Below, one piece after another: positions 33,936-45,496 of a stretch of DNA of 64,000 bases (its first letter is position 1; each line of letters opens with the position of its first letter). Source of the DNA: Taudactylus pleione (lineage: Eukaryota > Chordata > Amphibia > Anura > Myobatrachidae). A model generated the notes under the pieces. That model did not search any database. It was given only the letters and a program-made list of their open reading frames with translations, and was not told the DNA's origin. Both the position numbers and the translations under genes were made by a program. The DNA lies in NCBI GenBank assembly GCA_031769625.1, contig JAUIMM010000200.1, forward strand, positions 51,668,001 to 51,732,000, written 5' to 3'.

Positions 33936-34020
33936 TGTCTTGACAAAGGTCCAGGAGGACCGAAACGTCGACTAGACTATCGATTGAAAAATATGTGAGC
34001 TTCAATAAAAATGTTTTCAT
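33936..34020 (+). repeat. Penelope-like terminal motif
   Basis: TTGACAAAGGTCCAGGAGGA followed by CCGAAACGTCGAC gives a GGTCC/GGACC stem then GAAAC, the layout of degenerate hammerhead-bearing termini. Confidence 0.4.
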
Positions 34021-34142
34021 TTTTTCTACATTGGGAGTGCCAATCTATGTGCATGTTCTAAATTTTGGTCCATTCAGTTGGCCCTTAATGGAGCACCTCA
34101 TTAATAGTATATAATACGCTGGATGTGCAGTTTCTCAGTTGG

Positions 34143-34146
<4 letters not shown>

Positions 34147-34184
<38 letters not shown>
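34147..34184. repeat. (TA)n microsatellite
   Basis: About 19 perfect TA units. Confidence 0.95.
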
Positions 34185-34187
<3 letters not shown>

Positions 34188-34568
34188 TTAACCTGGTAAC
34201 CTGGGGTAAGTAGCTCGGTAGAGGGTGAATTCATGCAGTGTTCAATGAAGGTCCACACACAGCTTGACTCCTGATTATCATGGTGTAGCTAGTCTGTCCA
34301 TAAAGTCTCTTGCCTGCTTCTCTGCAGGTCTATTGCCGGCTACAGCCTGCCACAGCTTTTCAAAAACACAGTCAATCATGGTGGCCTTCCCTGTATGCTA
34401 CAAGTATAGGCCCTGTCTTCCTCAGCTTGCAGCCCAGCTGCTTCAATGCCACACAGTCTAAGAGATTTGTGGTCCCATCTGCCACCTGCAGGTCCGGACT
34501 CAGGCCTCCTGGCCCCCAATGGCTTGGCTTAGCTTCACTGGGCTCTGTGGCTGCCACAGTTCCACTTA
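34185..34568. other. repeat interrupted by the next element (left part)
   Basis: Moderate GC, no domain. The same unit resumes after 35425, so it is the host sequence of the Harbinger-like insertion. Confidence 0.45.
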
Positions 34569-35421
34569 GGTCCATATTCAATTAGGAGCGAAAAGTCAGT
34601 TGCCGGACTTTTCGCCGACATTTGGGTGCAATAAAGTATCGCGCTCGTCCCTGCGTATGCCCGTATTCAATTCCAAAATCGGCAATAATGGGACCCGGCG
34701 AACACGGAGTGAGCGAAAAGTGCTGTCATTTTTGGGGAAATCAGCCTGACACCCCCCTAAAGATGCTGTGACATGGGGGTTCACTATGGGTACCCCCAAA
34801 TAGCCCTGCTGAAGGTATTTTGGATCTTTAAATGGTCTCAATAGGTGCTGTTTAGCGTCTTTGGAAAAGTGATAAATAGCATTTAGCAGGTTTTTTTTTT
34901 GCAAAAATAAGTAGTCCCAGTAAATTTGGGGTACATGAAAATGGGTACAAGGATGGTTTAAAGTCGCTTAAGTGAAGCTTAAAAATGCGCAAAAAACGCA
35001 CCTTCAGCAAACACCTGCAATCAAAAAAAACCTCACCCATACTTGCAGACACCCCAAAAGTCTATTTCGCTAGTTTTTGCATTTGTAGCCCCACTTTGTA
35101 CTTTTTCGCCCCCATTTTCAAAGCCATTTTTGGGGTTTTTTTTATTTTTATTTTTTTTTGGCGTTTTTTGACGCAGTTTACCTTTGGGGGACTGTACAAA
35201 GGGTACAGAGTGGTTTCCGCACCTTTGCACCCCAAAACCGCAATTCTGCACTTTTTTTCGCCGGGTATCTATAGGCGAATCTTTTCCGATAGTTACAGGG
35301 GGTAAACTGGCGAAAAGTCTTTGCAATTGAATTGGGCGGACAGTTTCCACCTGGCGAAATGACGTCATCGGCGAAACTGTCTAGCTGAAAACAGCTTTTC
35401 ATCGGCAATTGAATACGGGCC
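34569..35421. mobile_element. Harbinger-like non-autonomous element, copy 3, complete
   Basis: The ends GGTCCATATTCAATT and AATTGAATACGGGCC are inverted. TTA at 34566-34568 and 35422-35424 is a clean three-base target duplication, typical of PIF/Harbinger (TWA). The 853-bp body has GGCGAAAAGTC motifs near both ends and no transposase frame. Confidence 0.8.
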
Positions 35422-35603
35422 TTAGACTGTTTCCCACAGCAGCCTGACTGGTCTGCCCACACCTGAGCTCTCTCCACAAGGCAGCAATTACACATCTTCC
35501 CAGAATCCTTTTCTCCTCTGTGTTGGCGGATCTCTCCTGCCCCACACAGAATCTGCTGCTCACCAGCGCCATCTCTGGTGATACTGCCTACTGCCACAAT
35601 ATA

Positions 35604-35613
35604 TATATCTATC

Positions 35614-35640
<27 letters not shown>
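35604..35640. repeat. (TA)n microsatellite
   Basis: A TATATC run, then about 11 TA units. Confidence 0.9.
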
Positions 35641-35644
<4 letters not shown>

Positions 35645-36604
35645 AGTGCACTAGTACAGTCGACTTTACAAAGTTCATGTGGAACTAACAGTCCCAAAAT
35701 GACTTGCTCGTTACACAGGAGCTGGTCTCGCAGGTCTCAGTAAATTGCACAGCCGGTCTGTATGCACAATTAAACTCCTTGAATTGAACGGCGCCCTCCC
35801 CACAATGTACTGAATCCACATCTGAGGTGACAATATTTCTATAGTGGGCGCCTCATAGTGCATTAAAAGATCATTTTAATATGCAGTCAAATAAATAGAT
35901 TAAAAGTTTGCTTACTAACGGTGACAGTCAAAACACAGCGGATTAAACAGCAGAAAACACCATACATATCATGGTCAATGTAGTGATCTCCTTCACATCA
36001 GACTAGGAACCCGCCAAGCCACACCCTTACATGTTTCATCATTAAGCCTTCATCAAAGAGTGTCCACCATTCGAGGGGGTGACACCAAATTGCAGAGCAG
36101 CTCTGCTATTTTGGGGTCATCCCCTCGGATGGTGTCACACAAGGCGACCTGCACCCCACTGTTTACAGTACACCTTACATGTCTTTATTGGGAAACAGCC
36201 TTTACTTGCAATTTCAACCGCTAGAAGAGCTATTTCCTGAAGATCCCCATATACTGTTTTCAGTACCACTTCAACCTAGATTTTTTCTATAGCTTATATT
36301 CTCGATTCTTCTCAGAAGTATTTCTTTCTTTCTTCTTAGGTCTTCAATAAATAATGAGATAATGATAATAATATGTAATGTAGTAGACCTGATGATAGCT
36401 TGTATTACAGTTGTCCAGTTGCGCCTGTTCAATTCCAGAGCTCTCCGAACAGCTATTTTATCATTCAGAAAAGGGATCAAATTCATGAAGGCTAAAATAT
36501 CACTGGATTGGTAAAGGAAAGAAGAGAACCTTTGTCCTGGGGACTCCTTGGGCAATTTGTACATACAGATGCAAGCTCCTTATGTTGAGGACCTCATCTA
36601 GTGG
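35641..36604. repeat. retroelement remnant, probably Penelope-like
   Basis: Minus strand at 36060-36025: CTTTGATGAAGGCTTAATGA then TGAAAC, again the hammerhead-like order but with the core altered. A 97-residue minus-strand frame at 36271-36564 shows no recognised domain. Function unknown. Confidence 0.35.
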
Positions 36605-36734
36605 AACTCTGGGCCTTATTCAGCAAGGATCGCAACTGCTAATATGCACGCAATTGGCCGATTGTTGAGTACTGAGCATGCGTATACATCGTAGGACACG
36701 TGCGTGAACCAGCCACTGTGATCGAAGTGACTAC
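36605..36734. repeat. MITE (GGATCGC family), left half
   Basis: It starts GGGCCTTATTCAGCAAGGAT and is cut at GTGACTAC by the retrovirus; the other half resumes at 42326. Confidence 0.7.
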
Positions 36735-37058
36735 TGTCAATTCTCCTCACTAGCTATGGCCAGCGAATTAGTTCTTTATTGGTCACCCTCAGAGTCTTGT
36801 TTGCTAAAAGCTACATATGTTCATGTGTGTAGGGAAGAAGACACGGACACGCAACACATCTGGTATGCATTATCTGCAGTGAGACTATGGCTCTGTTTAA
36901 ACATTGGAATCGCATACCTTACCATATATGTACATATGCTTTTCTGTGCACTTATAACAGGGTCTGTACAATGAATTAACTCCATCCTGTCCTGTGCACC
37001 CACCCTCCATGCATACATGGCATACAAAATGGATTCTTATTCCAAAATGGCTTCTACA
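36735..37058 (-). repeat. ERV 3' LTR
   Basis: On the minus strand it starts TGTAGAAGCC at 37058 and ends GAATTGACA at 36735. It is nearly identical to 41926-42325 but lacks about 76 bases, bounded by CACG microhomology, that hold the TTATAAAGG and AATAAAG signals of the other LTR. Confidence 0.92.
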
Positions 37059-37073
37059 TATTCCCTCCTTTCG
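37059..37073 (-). other. ERV polypurine tract
   Basis: AAAGGAGGGAATA lies directly upstream, on the minus strand, of the 3' LTR start. This is the expected primer site for plus-strand DNA synthesis. Confidence 0.75.
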
Positions 37074-37399
37074 ATTCAAATTTTACATACTATTGTCTTT
37101 CTAGCTTACCTAGCCATGGCCCACCCCCTATGTAGCTGGTCCCTACTTCACACAACAAGTTTTCCCTCCTAATGAGGTAGCTGCATGGGGCAGAGCCCAT
37201 TCAAGACCACATAGGCGATGAGTCCCTCAGTTCCTATAGTCCTGTATCTTCTTTTCATCCGTATTCTTGTAAAAGCCTTCAATTATTTCCATACATTGTT
37301 CACATAAGTCTCTGCAAAGCAATGGTTCTCTTGTCTTTCAAATTGCACAAAAGTTCTGGGTATGTCCATGTAGCAGGATCATAGTTGTCTTTGACATTT

Positions 37400-38040
37400 C
37401 TTTAGACGCTTTAAACCTAGAACAGTAATCAAGTGTAAGTATTTTCCTTATTAGTCATATATCTATCCTGACAATCAGGTAAATGACTATTAATTTCAAT
37501 CCTTTAGCTATTAACATGAAAATACTTGAAAAATATTCTTCTGTTCCCTTGAACCAACTTGACATATTCAACCGTGTAAACTATCCATTACTATCAATAT
37601 TATACTCTGGATCATTATGTATCTTCCTAAACTTGTCATTCAATTTCTTAACTTTCTCTAAGTATACATATAACTGGTCAGATAAATTATCAGCTATATA
37701 AGTACAGCAAACAGGTCTCACTATTTTACACATACTTCCCTGTGTAGAGATACTCAAGGATCAGCCTAAACTGTCCCAAAACCTTCACCTGGAATTTCAA
37801 TTAATTCGTAATTATTTCAAACACATCAAATATTTCATCTATAACAGTATTACATAGTCTGGCTAAAGCTTCTATTTTGTGACCATTCTTTACACTAGGT
37901 CTGGATATTGATAAAACTAGAAACAAAACTATAACAAGAACAAATCATAGTATACAGTACATCCTCACAAGCCTTTGTTTGGCTTAAGGCCTAGCAACAT
38001 ATATATCTAGTCATAACTTCAAATTACTCCAACTCCCCTT
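37400..38040 (-). pseudogene. ERV env remnant (transmembrane subunit)
   Basis: The minus strand at about 37735-37701 encodes the CX6CC motif that links surface and transmembrane subunits in gamma-type retroviruses. It is followed by a heptad-like helix, a stop codon, a short SWFKG segment and a hydrophobic membrane-spanning stretch (about 37580-37470). Most of the surface subunit is missing or unreadable. Several stops and frame changes make it non-functional. Confidence 0.65.
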
Positions 38041-38049
38041 ATGTAATGA

Positions 38050-38460
38050 TCTTGCAGTGTGAGGCGAATCCAAATTTTCTTTTCTGCCGCCTTTACTGCC
38101 ATTGGAGTAGTTAGGAGAACTTGATAAGGACCTTGTAACTGGGTCCTAGGACTTTTCCTTAGATTCTTCTTTATCATGACCCAATCACCTGGTTGCAGTT
38201 TGTAGGTGCTGCAATTGAATTGGGATCTAGAACATAAGAGAACACCTGGTGGTGGACTTTGGTTAGTTTCTATTATATATGCATCACATATTGAATCAAG
38301 TTACTATGCTCATATTGTAACACTTGTAGGAAATCACATCTTGTTCTAGCAGTTTTACCAAATAGTATTCCATAAGCTATCATCCTACGTTTCACACTGG
38401 GAAAGTTCTTGACTAACAATCATATTAAAAATAAACATTCTAACAAACTTATCATAGTTC
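38050..38460 (-). pseudogene. ERV pol remnant (integrase C-terminus)
   Basis: Two blocks characteristic of gamma-type integrase tails are readable: YGILFGKTART and GDWVMIKK with GPYQVLLTTP, which matches the SH3-like C-terminal domain. They sit in different frames with stops between. The catalytic core was not found upstream. Confidence 0.75.
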
Positions 38461-41400
38461 AATTTGACTGTATAATTCAGTCTTTTACACTCTCATTGCT
38501 TTGGGTCCTATTTAGTCTCAGATTCTCCAAGATACATTCTAAAAATGTCTTTAAAAAAAATGTGTACCTTTGTCACTCTCTATTACTTCACATGTACGAA
38601 TTACTTCTGTCATTTATTTTCCTTTTTCCTATTGTTCATATTGTTTCTATTGTGTTTGCTACCCTGCAATACCATAGTCAATTTGACAACAGGTCTGAGC
38701 ACAGAACATACCCAACTATATAAAATCAATCTTTTGTTTCTGGAAGGAATAACATCTTTCTTTCTTCTTCGAGTACCTCGATCACTTTTCCTGGGCTGTG
38801 CAATGATTAGGTGTAGGCTTATGCAGCCTAACTGAAGTCTGGGGCTATCCAGTGCTTCTTGGCTATTTTTACCATAGATCTCTAAGCTGATGAGTGCTTC
38901 CATGAAGTATTTGGGCTCAGACTGAGAATAGTGCACGTGGCAGACAGAGGTGGTGCTCAACCATCCATCCATCACCCGAAGTCGTGCAAGTCATTTCCAA
39001 GTCATACTTCTGAGGAACCTGTAACTGCAACTTTTAACAAAATCAGGTTCAATGTTTCTGCTGTTTCTGGTCGCCAATATCAAAATATCAGGTAGGTATA
39101 TTACTGTAGCCTGTTTGGCCAACTTGGTTTGCTGGAGCAGTTCCTCTTCTGGGGTATGTTCTCTGATATGTGCTTTTGACCTTACTTAAAACTAAATTTG
39201 TCGGCATTTGAAAAGCAGCAAACAAAAAATCTAATACAAACTATGTATAATCTATCTATAATTTACAATAACATAACTTATCGAAAAAGATTTCATTAAT
39301 TCAAAACAATCATTATCATTAAAGAAAGATGAAAAATAAAAAAAAGTAATCGTAATTTTCATCTTCCTGTGTCTCACTAGTCCCCTGTGGTTGCTAGCTG
39401 AACTACATATAGTATTTGCATTAGGGATGTGCAGGCTCAGACCCTTCCAATTTGCATATGCTGTGCTGCTGGATCTTCTCTCATATGCCAGCATCATCCC
39501 CCACAGTACTTCTCCTCCCTCCTCTTGAATACATGAGAAACGAAGTGACATCTGGATTCAATCTTACCTAACTGCTGTAATATAGCAGAGCTAACACAAT
39601 AACTAAGTTACAGTACTTTTAAATTCCTGCTGTCTATCACCTTTTAAGTACAATACAATATACAATAAGACCTAAAAATCCTCTCAATTGTTTAAATATC
39701 TTTAGTACAGACACTTTTTGTACGACTTTTTCCCTCGCCCTTGGGGTCCAGACATACCCTTTTGGTTAGGTTGGGTTGGAGCTTTGAAACAAAAAAAAAA
39801 TTGTTTCTGTTTATCTTACTTAATCCTAATCTTTAATATTGATCTGAGTATCTTAACCAAATCAGTTAGAAGCATACAAAAAAACATCCGGCATGTTTTA
39901 AGTAGTGTCAGTGTAATTCTAGTTACATGCCTGTAAACAAAATAAAGTTTCAACATCCTGACATTTCCAAGGGTGAAAGTACCTATCAATCCATCAATCC
40001 CTTAATCTGTGTCTATTTTAACAGTTTCTCATGATATTATACAACTGAGGATAATTTCTCTTCTATAACAGGTATATTACCACATTCCCTTACACTCCAG
40101 AACTTGAAACATCTGGAGTGTATTATTGGATTTTTTTTCTTTTCATTTAAAGCTTACTTGACCTGCGCAACTGTATTGGCAATATGCATTCCTATGGCTG
40201 CTTCTGATTAATTAAGTCCAGTCATATCTAAACAACAGCCCCTATTCTACCTATATTCTTAGATTTGTAAAATTATGTTCTTGTTGGTCGTCTAAAACCA
40301 TTAACATTTTAATTTGTAAGCATGCATCATTCAACAGTTTAAAGAAATCATGAACTGATAAAACATTTTGTTAGGGAAATTTTACATCACTTTTACTATT
40401 ATTAATCCCTTCTGCAGCAATCAAATATAATTACTGTTTATTTTAGAATTACAATATGTCTCTGCATTCTCTTGATCTCACAAGTTACAGAAAAAATATC
40501 CATTTTCCTAGAAAATAACAAATAAAGCATTTTGTTATTAATGCATTCAACATCAATCCTTTTTCCAATCTTGCAATGCACATTTTTTATTTATGGGCGT
40601 CCCCATGAAAAAATGGCAATTCACTCACATTAACCCTTTCAATTCCTGCACAACTTCTCCACAATTCCCTAGTACACCTTCACTACGCACAATCATTCAC
40701 ACATCACATCTGATCAACACAATTGTTCCAACCAACTCTACTTTCTCAAGTTCACTCGACTCTCTTTTATCACATACACATGGGCCCATTTCATTCACAA
40801 GCAAACATTCAGTTACAGCACGGCAGCCATTTTCTGTGACATCCTGCATTCCATTGTCATCAGCAAAGCACCTCTATCACAGCATGCCTTCACAATACAA
40901 ATGAAATATACATTTCAAGAAGAAAAGAAAAACAAAACACTAGTTATATAAAAAAAAGACCACAACATTCCTCTTCAGTGATAATTAAGTAAGTGGGCAT
41001 CTGGGGGTCATTTCTATATTCTTATTCACGTTTATTACATTTCTCAATCAGACCTTTCAGTGTGTCATCTAGGTTATATTTATTAACCTCTGCTTCTCAT
41101 ATCTCATTTTGTGAGGTTTAAACCAGTCAGTATCTGGGGTGTCAGCCTTTTTAAACATTCATCAAATATCCTGCTTTATGATTCCCATAAAGCTTTGCTA
41201 GAACATTCCCTTGTCTAGCTTAGTCAAAGCCCCTTATGACTAAAATCAGACCTAATGGTCCCCCCTCTTATTAGAGGTTACTATTCTCGTGCACAAGAAT
41301 AATATCATCAAATGTTTATCTATAGGCACATCCACGCCCTGACTTTTCCTGCCTCAGTTATTAACACTATTGACTGGATGTAACTTTCCTCCTATTTCTG

Positions 41401-41700
41401 AACACGCTGTCTGACAGGGTCTCCCTCCCTTTCTGTTCCTTCAGACAAAAATAAATGAAAACACATTTCTGTCAATGTATCCAATCCTTCTCTGATGTAC
41501 CTTTCTAAATCTAATGGAATTCATGGCACTCTTCTATTTCATAAACAAATCACTGTGTAGGGCTCTCTTCTAAAGTTAAATCAGTGGCTAAATCAAAGTT
41601 ACTCTAAAAACACAATTAGGACAGGTTTGGTACATAACAAACAGACAAACAAGACTTTAAACATTTACCTATCATTCACTGAACATATAACAGATTATAA
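38461..41700 (-). other. ERV internal region, unreadable
   Basis: On the minus strand this should hold gag and pol. It is AT-rich with short frames only (e.g. 38610-38975, 39252-39551), and I recognise no capsid, protease or reverse transcriptase motif. Large deletions or heavy decay are likely. Confidence 0.55.
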
Positions 41701-41904
41701 CATGTTTAAATAACAACACCTTTAGGGTGATCAATAATTACCCAAGGATTGATTCCAGCAGGACAGACCATCAACTGCAATGAGGACACAGCTACCAGGA
41801 GACCAGCACATTTGTATTTACTCACCCGGGAAAGTGTCCTGGCAACTCTGTCCCCTGAGCACAATCTCACTTGCTCTGTCCAGTGGTAGTCAACACTGCT
41901 GGGC

Positions 41905-41922
41905 ATCTCGGTGGGACCTCCA
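41905..41922 (-). other. ERV primer-binding site, tRNA-Gln type
   Basis: TGGAGGTCCCACCGAGAT is an 18-base match to the complement of a glutamine tRNA 3' end. It starts three bases downstream of the 5' LTR end. Confidence 0.88.
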
Positions 41923-41925
41923 TGT

Positions 41926-42325
41926 TGTCAATTCTCACTAGCTATGGCCAGCGAATTAGTTCTTTATTGGTCACCCTCAGAGTCTTGTTTGCTAAAGGCT
42001 ACATATGTTCATGTGTGTAGGGAAGAAAACACGGACACGAACGTGTATATGTAATCACAAGCATCTCCATCTCTCTCTGCCTTTATTCAACAGATAGTCT
42101 CCTTTATAAGGTACCACGCAACACATCTGGTATGCATTATCTGAAGTGAGACTATGGCTCTGTTTAAACATTGGAATCGCATAACTTACCATATATGTAC
42201 ATATGCTTTTCTGTGCACTTATAACAGGGTCTGTACAATGAATTAACTCCATCCTGTCCTGTGCACCCACCCTCCATGCATACATGGCATACAAAATGGA
42301 TTCTTATTCCAAAATGGCTTCTACA
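41926..42325 (-). repeat. ERV 5' LTR
   Basis: A 400-bp LTR, TGTAGAAGCC...GAATTGACA on the minus strand. It has a TATA-like CCTTATAAAGG at about 42105 and a polyadenylation signal AATAAAGG at about 42087, both absent from the 3' LTR. Confidence 0.93.
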
Positions 42326-42700
42326 CTACGCAGACCCATCGCAGTGATTGACAGGAAACGCCGCTTGTGGGAGGTGACGTGGGGGTGGTAGTCGAAACAC
42401 AGGCGTGCCAGTGTGTTTGAACACTGTGGCATGGGCATGCATAAATTATACACTGCGATGCCTTACGCAGCTTGAGTACTCATAGTCTGCGATGATGTTA
42501 ACAATTCCTGAGTAAAGTCAGAGCTTGTGCAAGTGTGCGTGAGGCTGCGATGGTATTCGATGTTACCGATGGTTTCGCAGTCTTGCTAAGTATTACGGAT
42601 GTGTGTAAGGTAAGGTGGGCGTCGGCATAGCGATCACAATGGATAAGCATACTATTCCAGTGAGACTGCTTGTGTAATCGCTATTGCAATCACAGCGCAA
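42326..42700. repeat. MITE (GGATCGC family), right half
   Basis: It continues the element broken by the ERV (CTACGCAGACCCATCGCAGT) and carries GTGTGTAAGGTAAGGTGGGC and GTGTGTAATCGC like 20740-20850. It is truncated at about 42700 by a poly-hairpin MITE. Confidence 0.7.
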
Positions 42701-43105
42701 AAAGCACTCGCTCCGGCGCTTGCATCCAAAAGGGGCAGCTGTCGATGTTGATCGACAGCTCGCCCCATTTTGGAGGCGGGCAGGGGGGGTGGCTGGCCAA
42801 ACGGAGGCGGTCCCGAAGGAACGACTGCCATTTGGGGGCGGCCCCACAGACATCACGAGTGATGTCAGTGGGTGAGCTTCCGGCTCTATTAGAGCCGAAA
42901 GCTCACTGGGGCTTGCGGGATCGAGACCCTACCACAAGCGTATTGTCGCAAGCCCGATGGTCGCGACCATCACCTGGCCGCTCGCAAAAGCTGTGGGTGG
43001 TCACCCACAGATCTGCGAGCGGCCAGGAGGCCGGATTTAAAAAAAAGCGTCCGCCCTGATTCAGAGCGAGCGCACGCATTTTGCGTGCGGCTCTGAATCA
43101 GGCCC
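42700..43105. repeat. poly-hairpin MITE, left-truncated copy
   Basis: It carries the hairpins with GGGGCAGCTGTCGATG, CAGACATCACGAGTGATGTC, GAGCTTCCGGCTC, GGTGGTCACCC and the terminal GCTCTGAATCAGGCCC. Left part missing. Confidence 0.78.
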
Positions 43106-44148
43106 TGTGTCCCATACTTACTATTATTGAGTTCGTAGAGATATTTATCTTTCATCAGCGCTTTTTGGTTTTACTTGTTGTCATATATAGGAGACTGACT
43201 ATTGACAGCTTGGGGGAAACAATTTCTGACAGCGCCTATTCAACCATTTATAGTTGTAGTTTTCTCTTGTTAACTGGTCTGGCACACTCCTTCTGTGGTG
43301 ACATGATCTTCACGCTCCAAACTCTCCAGCCCCTTGTTTGGGTCTCTTTTGTGGCAGCCCCTATAGTGGTGGGTGCACAACAAAACCAGCCTTTTACGAC
43401 TGCAGCAGTTGACCGCAGAAATCACTAGCCCATGTTTTTCAACTTGGTTGCTCTACTGTCTGTGATTCCTGCTTGTGACACTGACCTCAGGACATTTTTA
43501 ACCACTCATTAGTCCTGATGCTCCCTTGAGTCTATTGTGTGCTGCTGCACATTCCACCCATCGCAGTCCCACTAGCCAATCACACCTAGAACCCAAGGCC
43601 AGATTTAGCCTTCAGGGGAAGCCCGGGGCACTTAAGAAAGGGGGGCCCACCCCAGTCCTTTGACCATCCCCCTCTTGTAAGCACCACCCCCACTCGTCAC
43701 TTGGCCTGCTCCACTCATTGCTTGGCCTTTAGAAAAAGTACAGGACTGCACAGTGGAGCAATGTGCCCCATGTGTGTTGGGGTGTTCGGATGGATCTAAG
43801 AGATTATGGCCCTCCCCCCCTTAATCTGGCTCAGATAGATGGGGTCGAACCTAGAGGTTCCAGTGACCCCATACCCACTTGCACCTGCAGTTGGGAGTGG
43901 CAATATCATCTTTTGGATGCTGTCTGTCTAGTTTCTCTCATTCTTCATTGACTACTCTCCATCAAGCTCACATTCTTCAATGCCCTCTTCTCACTAAAAA
44001 GAGAAAGTGCGGGTCACCACTGCATCATGTGTCACTGGTGGTTTTCCTAACGCCAGTAACTTATCAGCTGCAATATGGAGTTTAGTCATCCCCCTACTGT
44101 ATGTCATAAGCAAAAACCTAACATATCCTCTGAAACTACAGTATACTG
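43106..44148. other. intergenic; one dispersed-repeat fragment
   Basis: 43590-43680 is a GGCCAGATTTAGCC/GGGGCCC fragment of the 6543 family. No coding evidence elsewhere. Confidence 0.45.
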
Positions 44149-44659
44149 GGCCTGATTCAGACCCGCTCGCAAGCGGGTCGATGGTGGCCCAGTGCGCATG
44201 CACACGACGGAGCCGGCTCCGTCGTGCGCATGCGCGAGACCCGGATAACGACGGGCAAGCCATTGCTCCGTGTCTCGTACCAAAGGGGGCGTGCTGTCGA
44301 TGCTGAGTGACAGCACGCCCCCTTTGGTGGGCGTGCCGGGGGCGTGGCTGCCCAGACGGAGGCGTTCCCATGATAATGCCTACCGTCTGGGGCCGGCACC
44401 ATTGACATCACAAGTGATGTCAGTGGGAGTGCTTTCGGCTCTGTTTGAGCCGAAAGCACTCCAGGGCTTGCGGCAACGAGACCCTACCACAAGGGTCTCG
44501 TCGCAAGACCATCGCGACCATCTTCCTGCCCACTCGCTATAGCTGTGGGTGGTCACCCACAACTATGCAAGCAGGCAGGAGGCCGTTCAAAAAAAAAAAT
44601 AGCCTGGCCCTGATTCAGAGCGAGCGCTCTGTCAGTGCGTCCGGCTCTGAATCAGGGCC
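44149..44659. repeat. poly-hairpin MITE, complete reference copy
   Basis: The ends are GGGCCTGATTCAG and CTGAATCAGGGCC. Hairpins in order: 44160-44179, 44194-44235, 44236-44277, 44282-44326, 44353-44389, 44399-44426, 44429-44460 (arms AGTGCTTTCGGCTC/GAGCCGAAAGCACT), 44467-44507, 44526-44579 and 44606-44659. Together they cover about 90% of the element. Flanks ACT/ACT may be a three-base duplication. No reading frame is conserved among copies. Confidence 0.85.
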
Positions 44660-45495
44660 ACTGTCCTAACACAGCTCTGCTCTAGCTTTGCAAAATCATT
44701 AATTATAAGATTTAACCAAGCTTGTCCAGTGTACAGATATGACAATTGAACCTAAATCACAATAATACATGTACAATTAAGAAATATATTCTTTATTAAT
44801 ACTAACAATTTAGATACAGTATAAATTTGAAACATGAATTTACACTTAGCACTACATAGCTCCTGTACATGTTACTATAAAAATAAACTTCTCATTTACT
44901 GGCTCACAGTGAACTATTGTTATGTTTTTCTATGTGAGAGCTTCATAAAGGCTAGGATTTTATTTGCACAAGGTTTGAAGAACTTACACTTATTATATGC
45001 TCATCCTGTTTTACTGAGACTTTAATTTCTTCCATGGATATTTCTTACTAAAAATCAGTCAGTCAATAATGCAACAATTGAAATAGGAACAGGCAGACAT
45101 TAGTAATCAGCTGGATAAACGTTATTTAGAAGCACAGATCTTTACAAATTATACATTTTGTATTTTAAAAAGGGAACTCCATCCATTTTTTGCTCATGTT
45201 AGTTTTTATACATTTAGGGCTCTCTCATACCTATTTTGTGGGGCAATACGATTAGAAATGATAGAGACAAAATGCCATAGAAAACAGTCAGACAACCACT
45301 ATCGCACCTTTTCTTTCACACCCCGTAGAGCCGTGCAATGTTGTGGTACTATAATCAGGACTGGCGCGATGCATTCCGCTGCGTAAGCATTGCAGGGGGG
45401 CAAAGGGCTGGAGAGGCACCCTCCCTCTGCTTGCTTTCTCAGTGCCTTTACCATTTACCTGCACTCAAAGTGTCATGGGCTTTCATAGGCAAAAC
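44660..45495. other. AT-rich, nothing recognised
   Basis: No gene or repeat is identified. Confidence 0.45.
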
Positions 45496-45496
45496 C

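Larger units (their letters stand above)
36735..42325 (-). mobile_element. endogenous retrovirus, gamma/epsilon-like, defective
   Basis: Two LTRs in the same orientation are flanked by a CTAC duplication (36731-36734 and 42326-42329). The internal region is only about 4.9 kb, against 7-8 kb in complete relatives. Recognised pieces on the minus strand: a tRNA-Gln primer-binding site next to the 5' LTR, the C-terminal part of integrase, an Env transmembrane remnant, and a polypurine tract. Gag, protease and reverse transcriptase were not recognised. The frames carry many stops. A four-base duplication, the TG...CA LTR ends, the integrase C-terminal motif and CX6CC in Env agree with a gamma- or epsilonretrovirus-like ERV. 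By eye the LTRs differ at about four positions plus small indels, so the insertion is not ancient. Confidence 0.92.

Noticed and set aside
36271..36564. A 97-codon minus-strand frame with a hydrophobic stretch, considered as an ERV Env tail
   Set aside because: It lies outside the LTR-bounded provirus (beyond the 3' LTR and its CTAC duplication) and has no Env motif.
40593..40904. A 103-codon Ser/Thr-rich plus-strand frame
   Set aside because: It is antisense to the internal region of the minus-strand ERV and has no recognisable motif.
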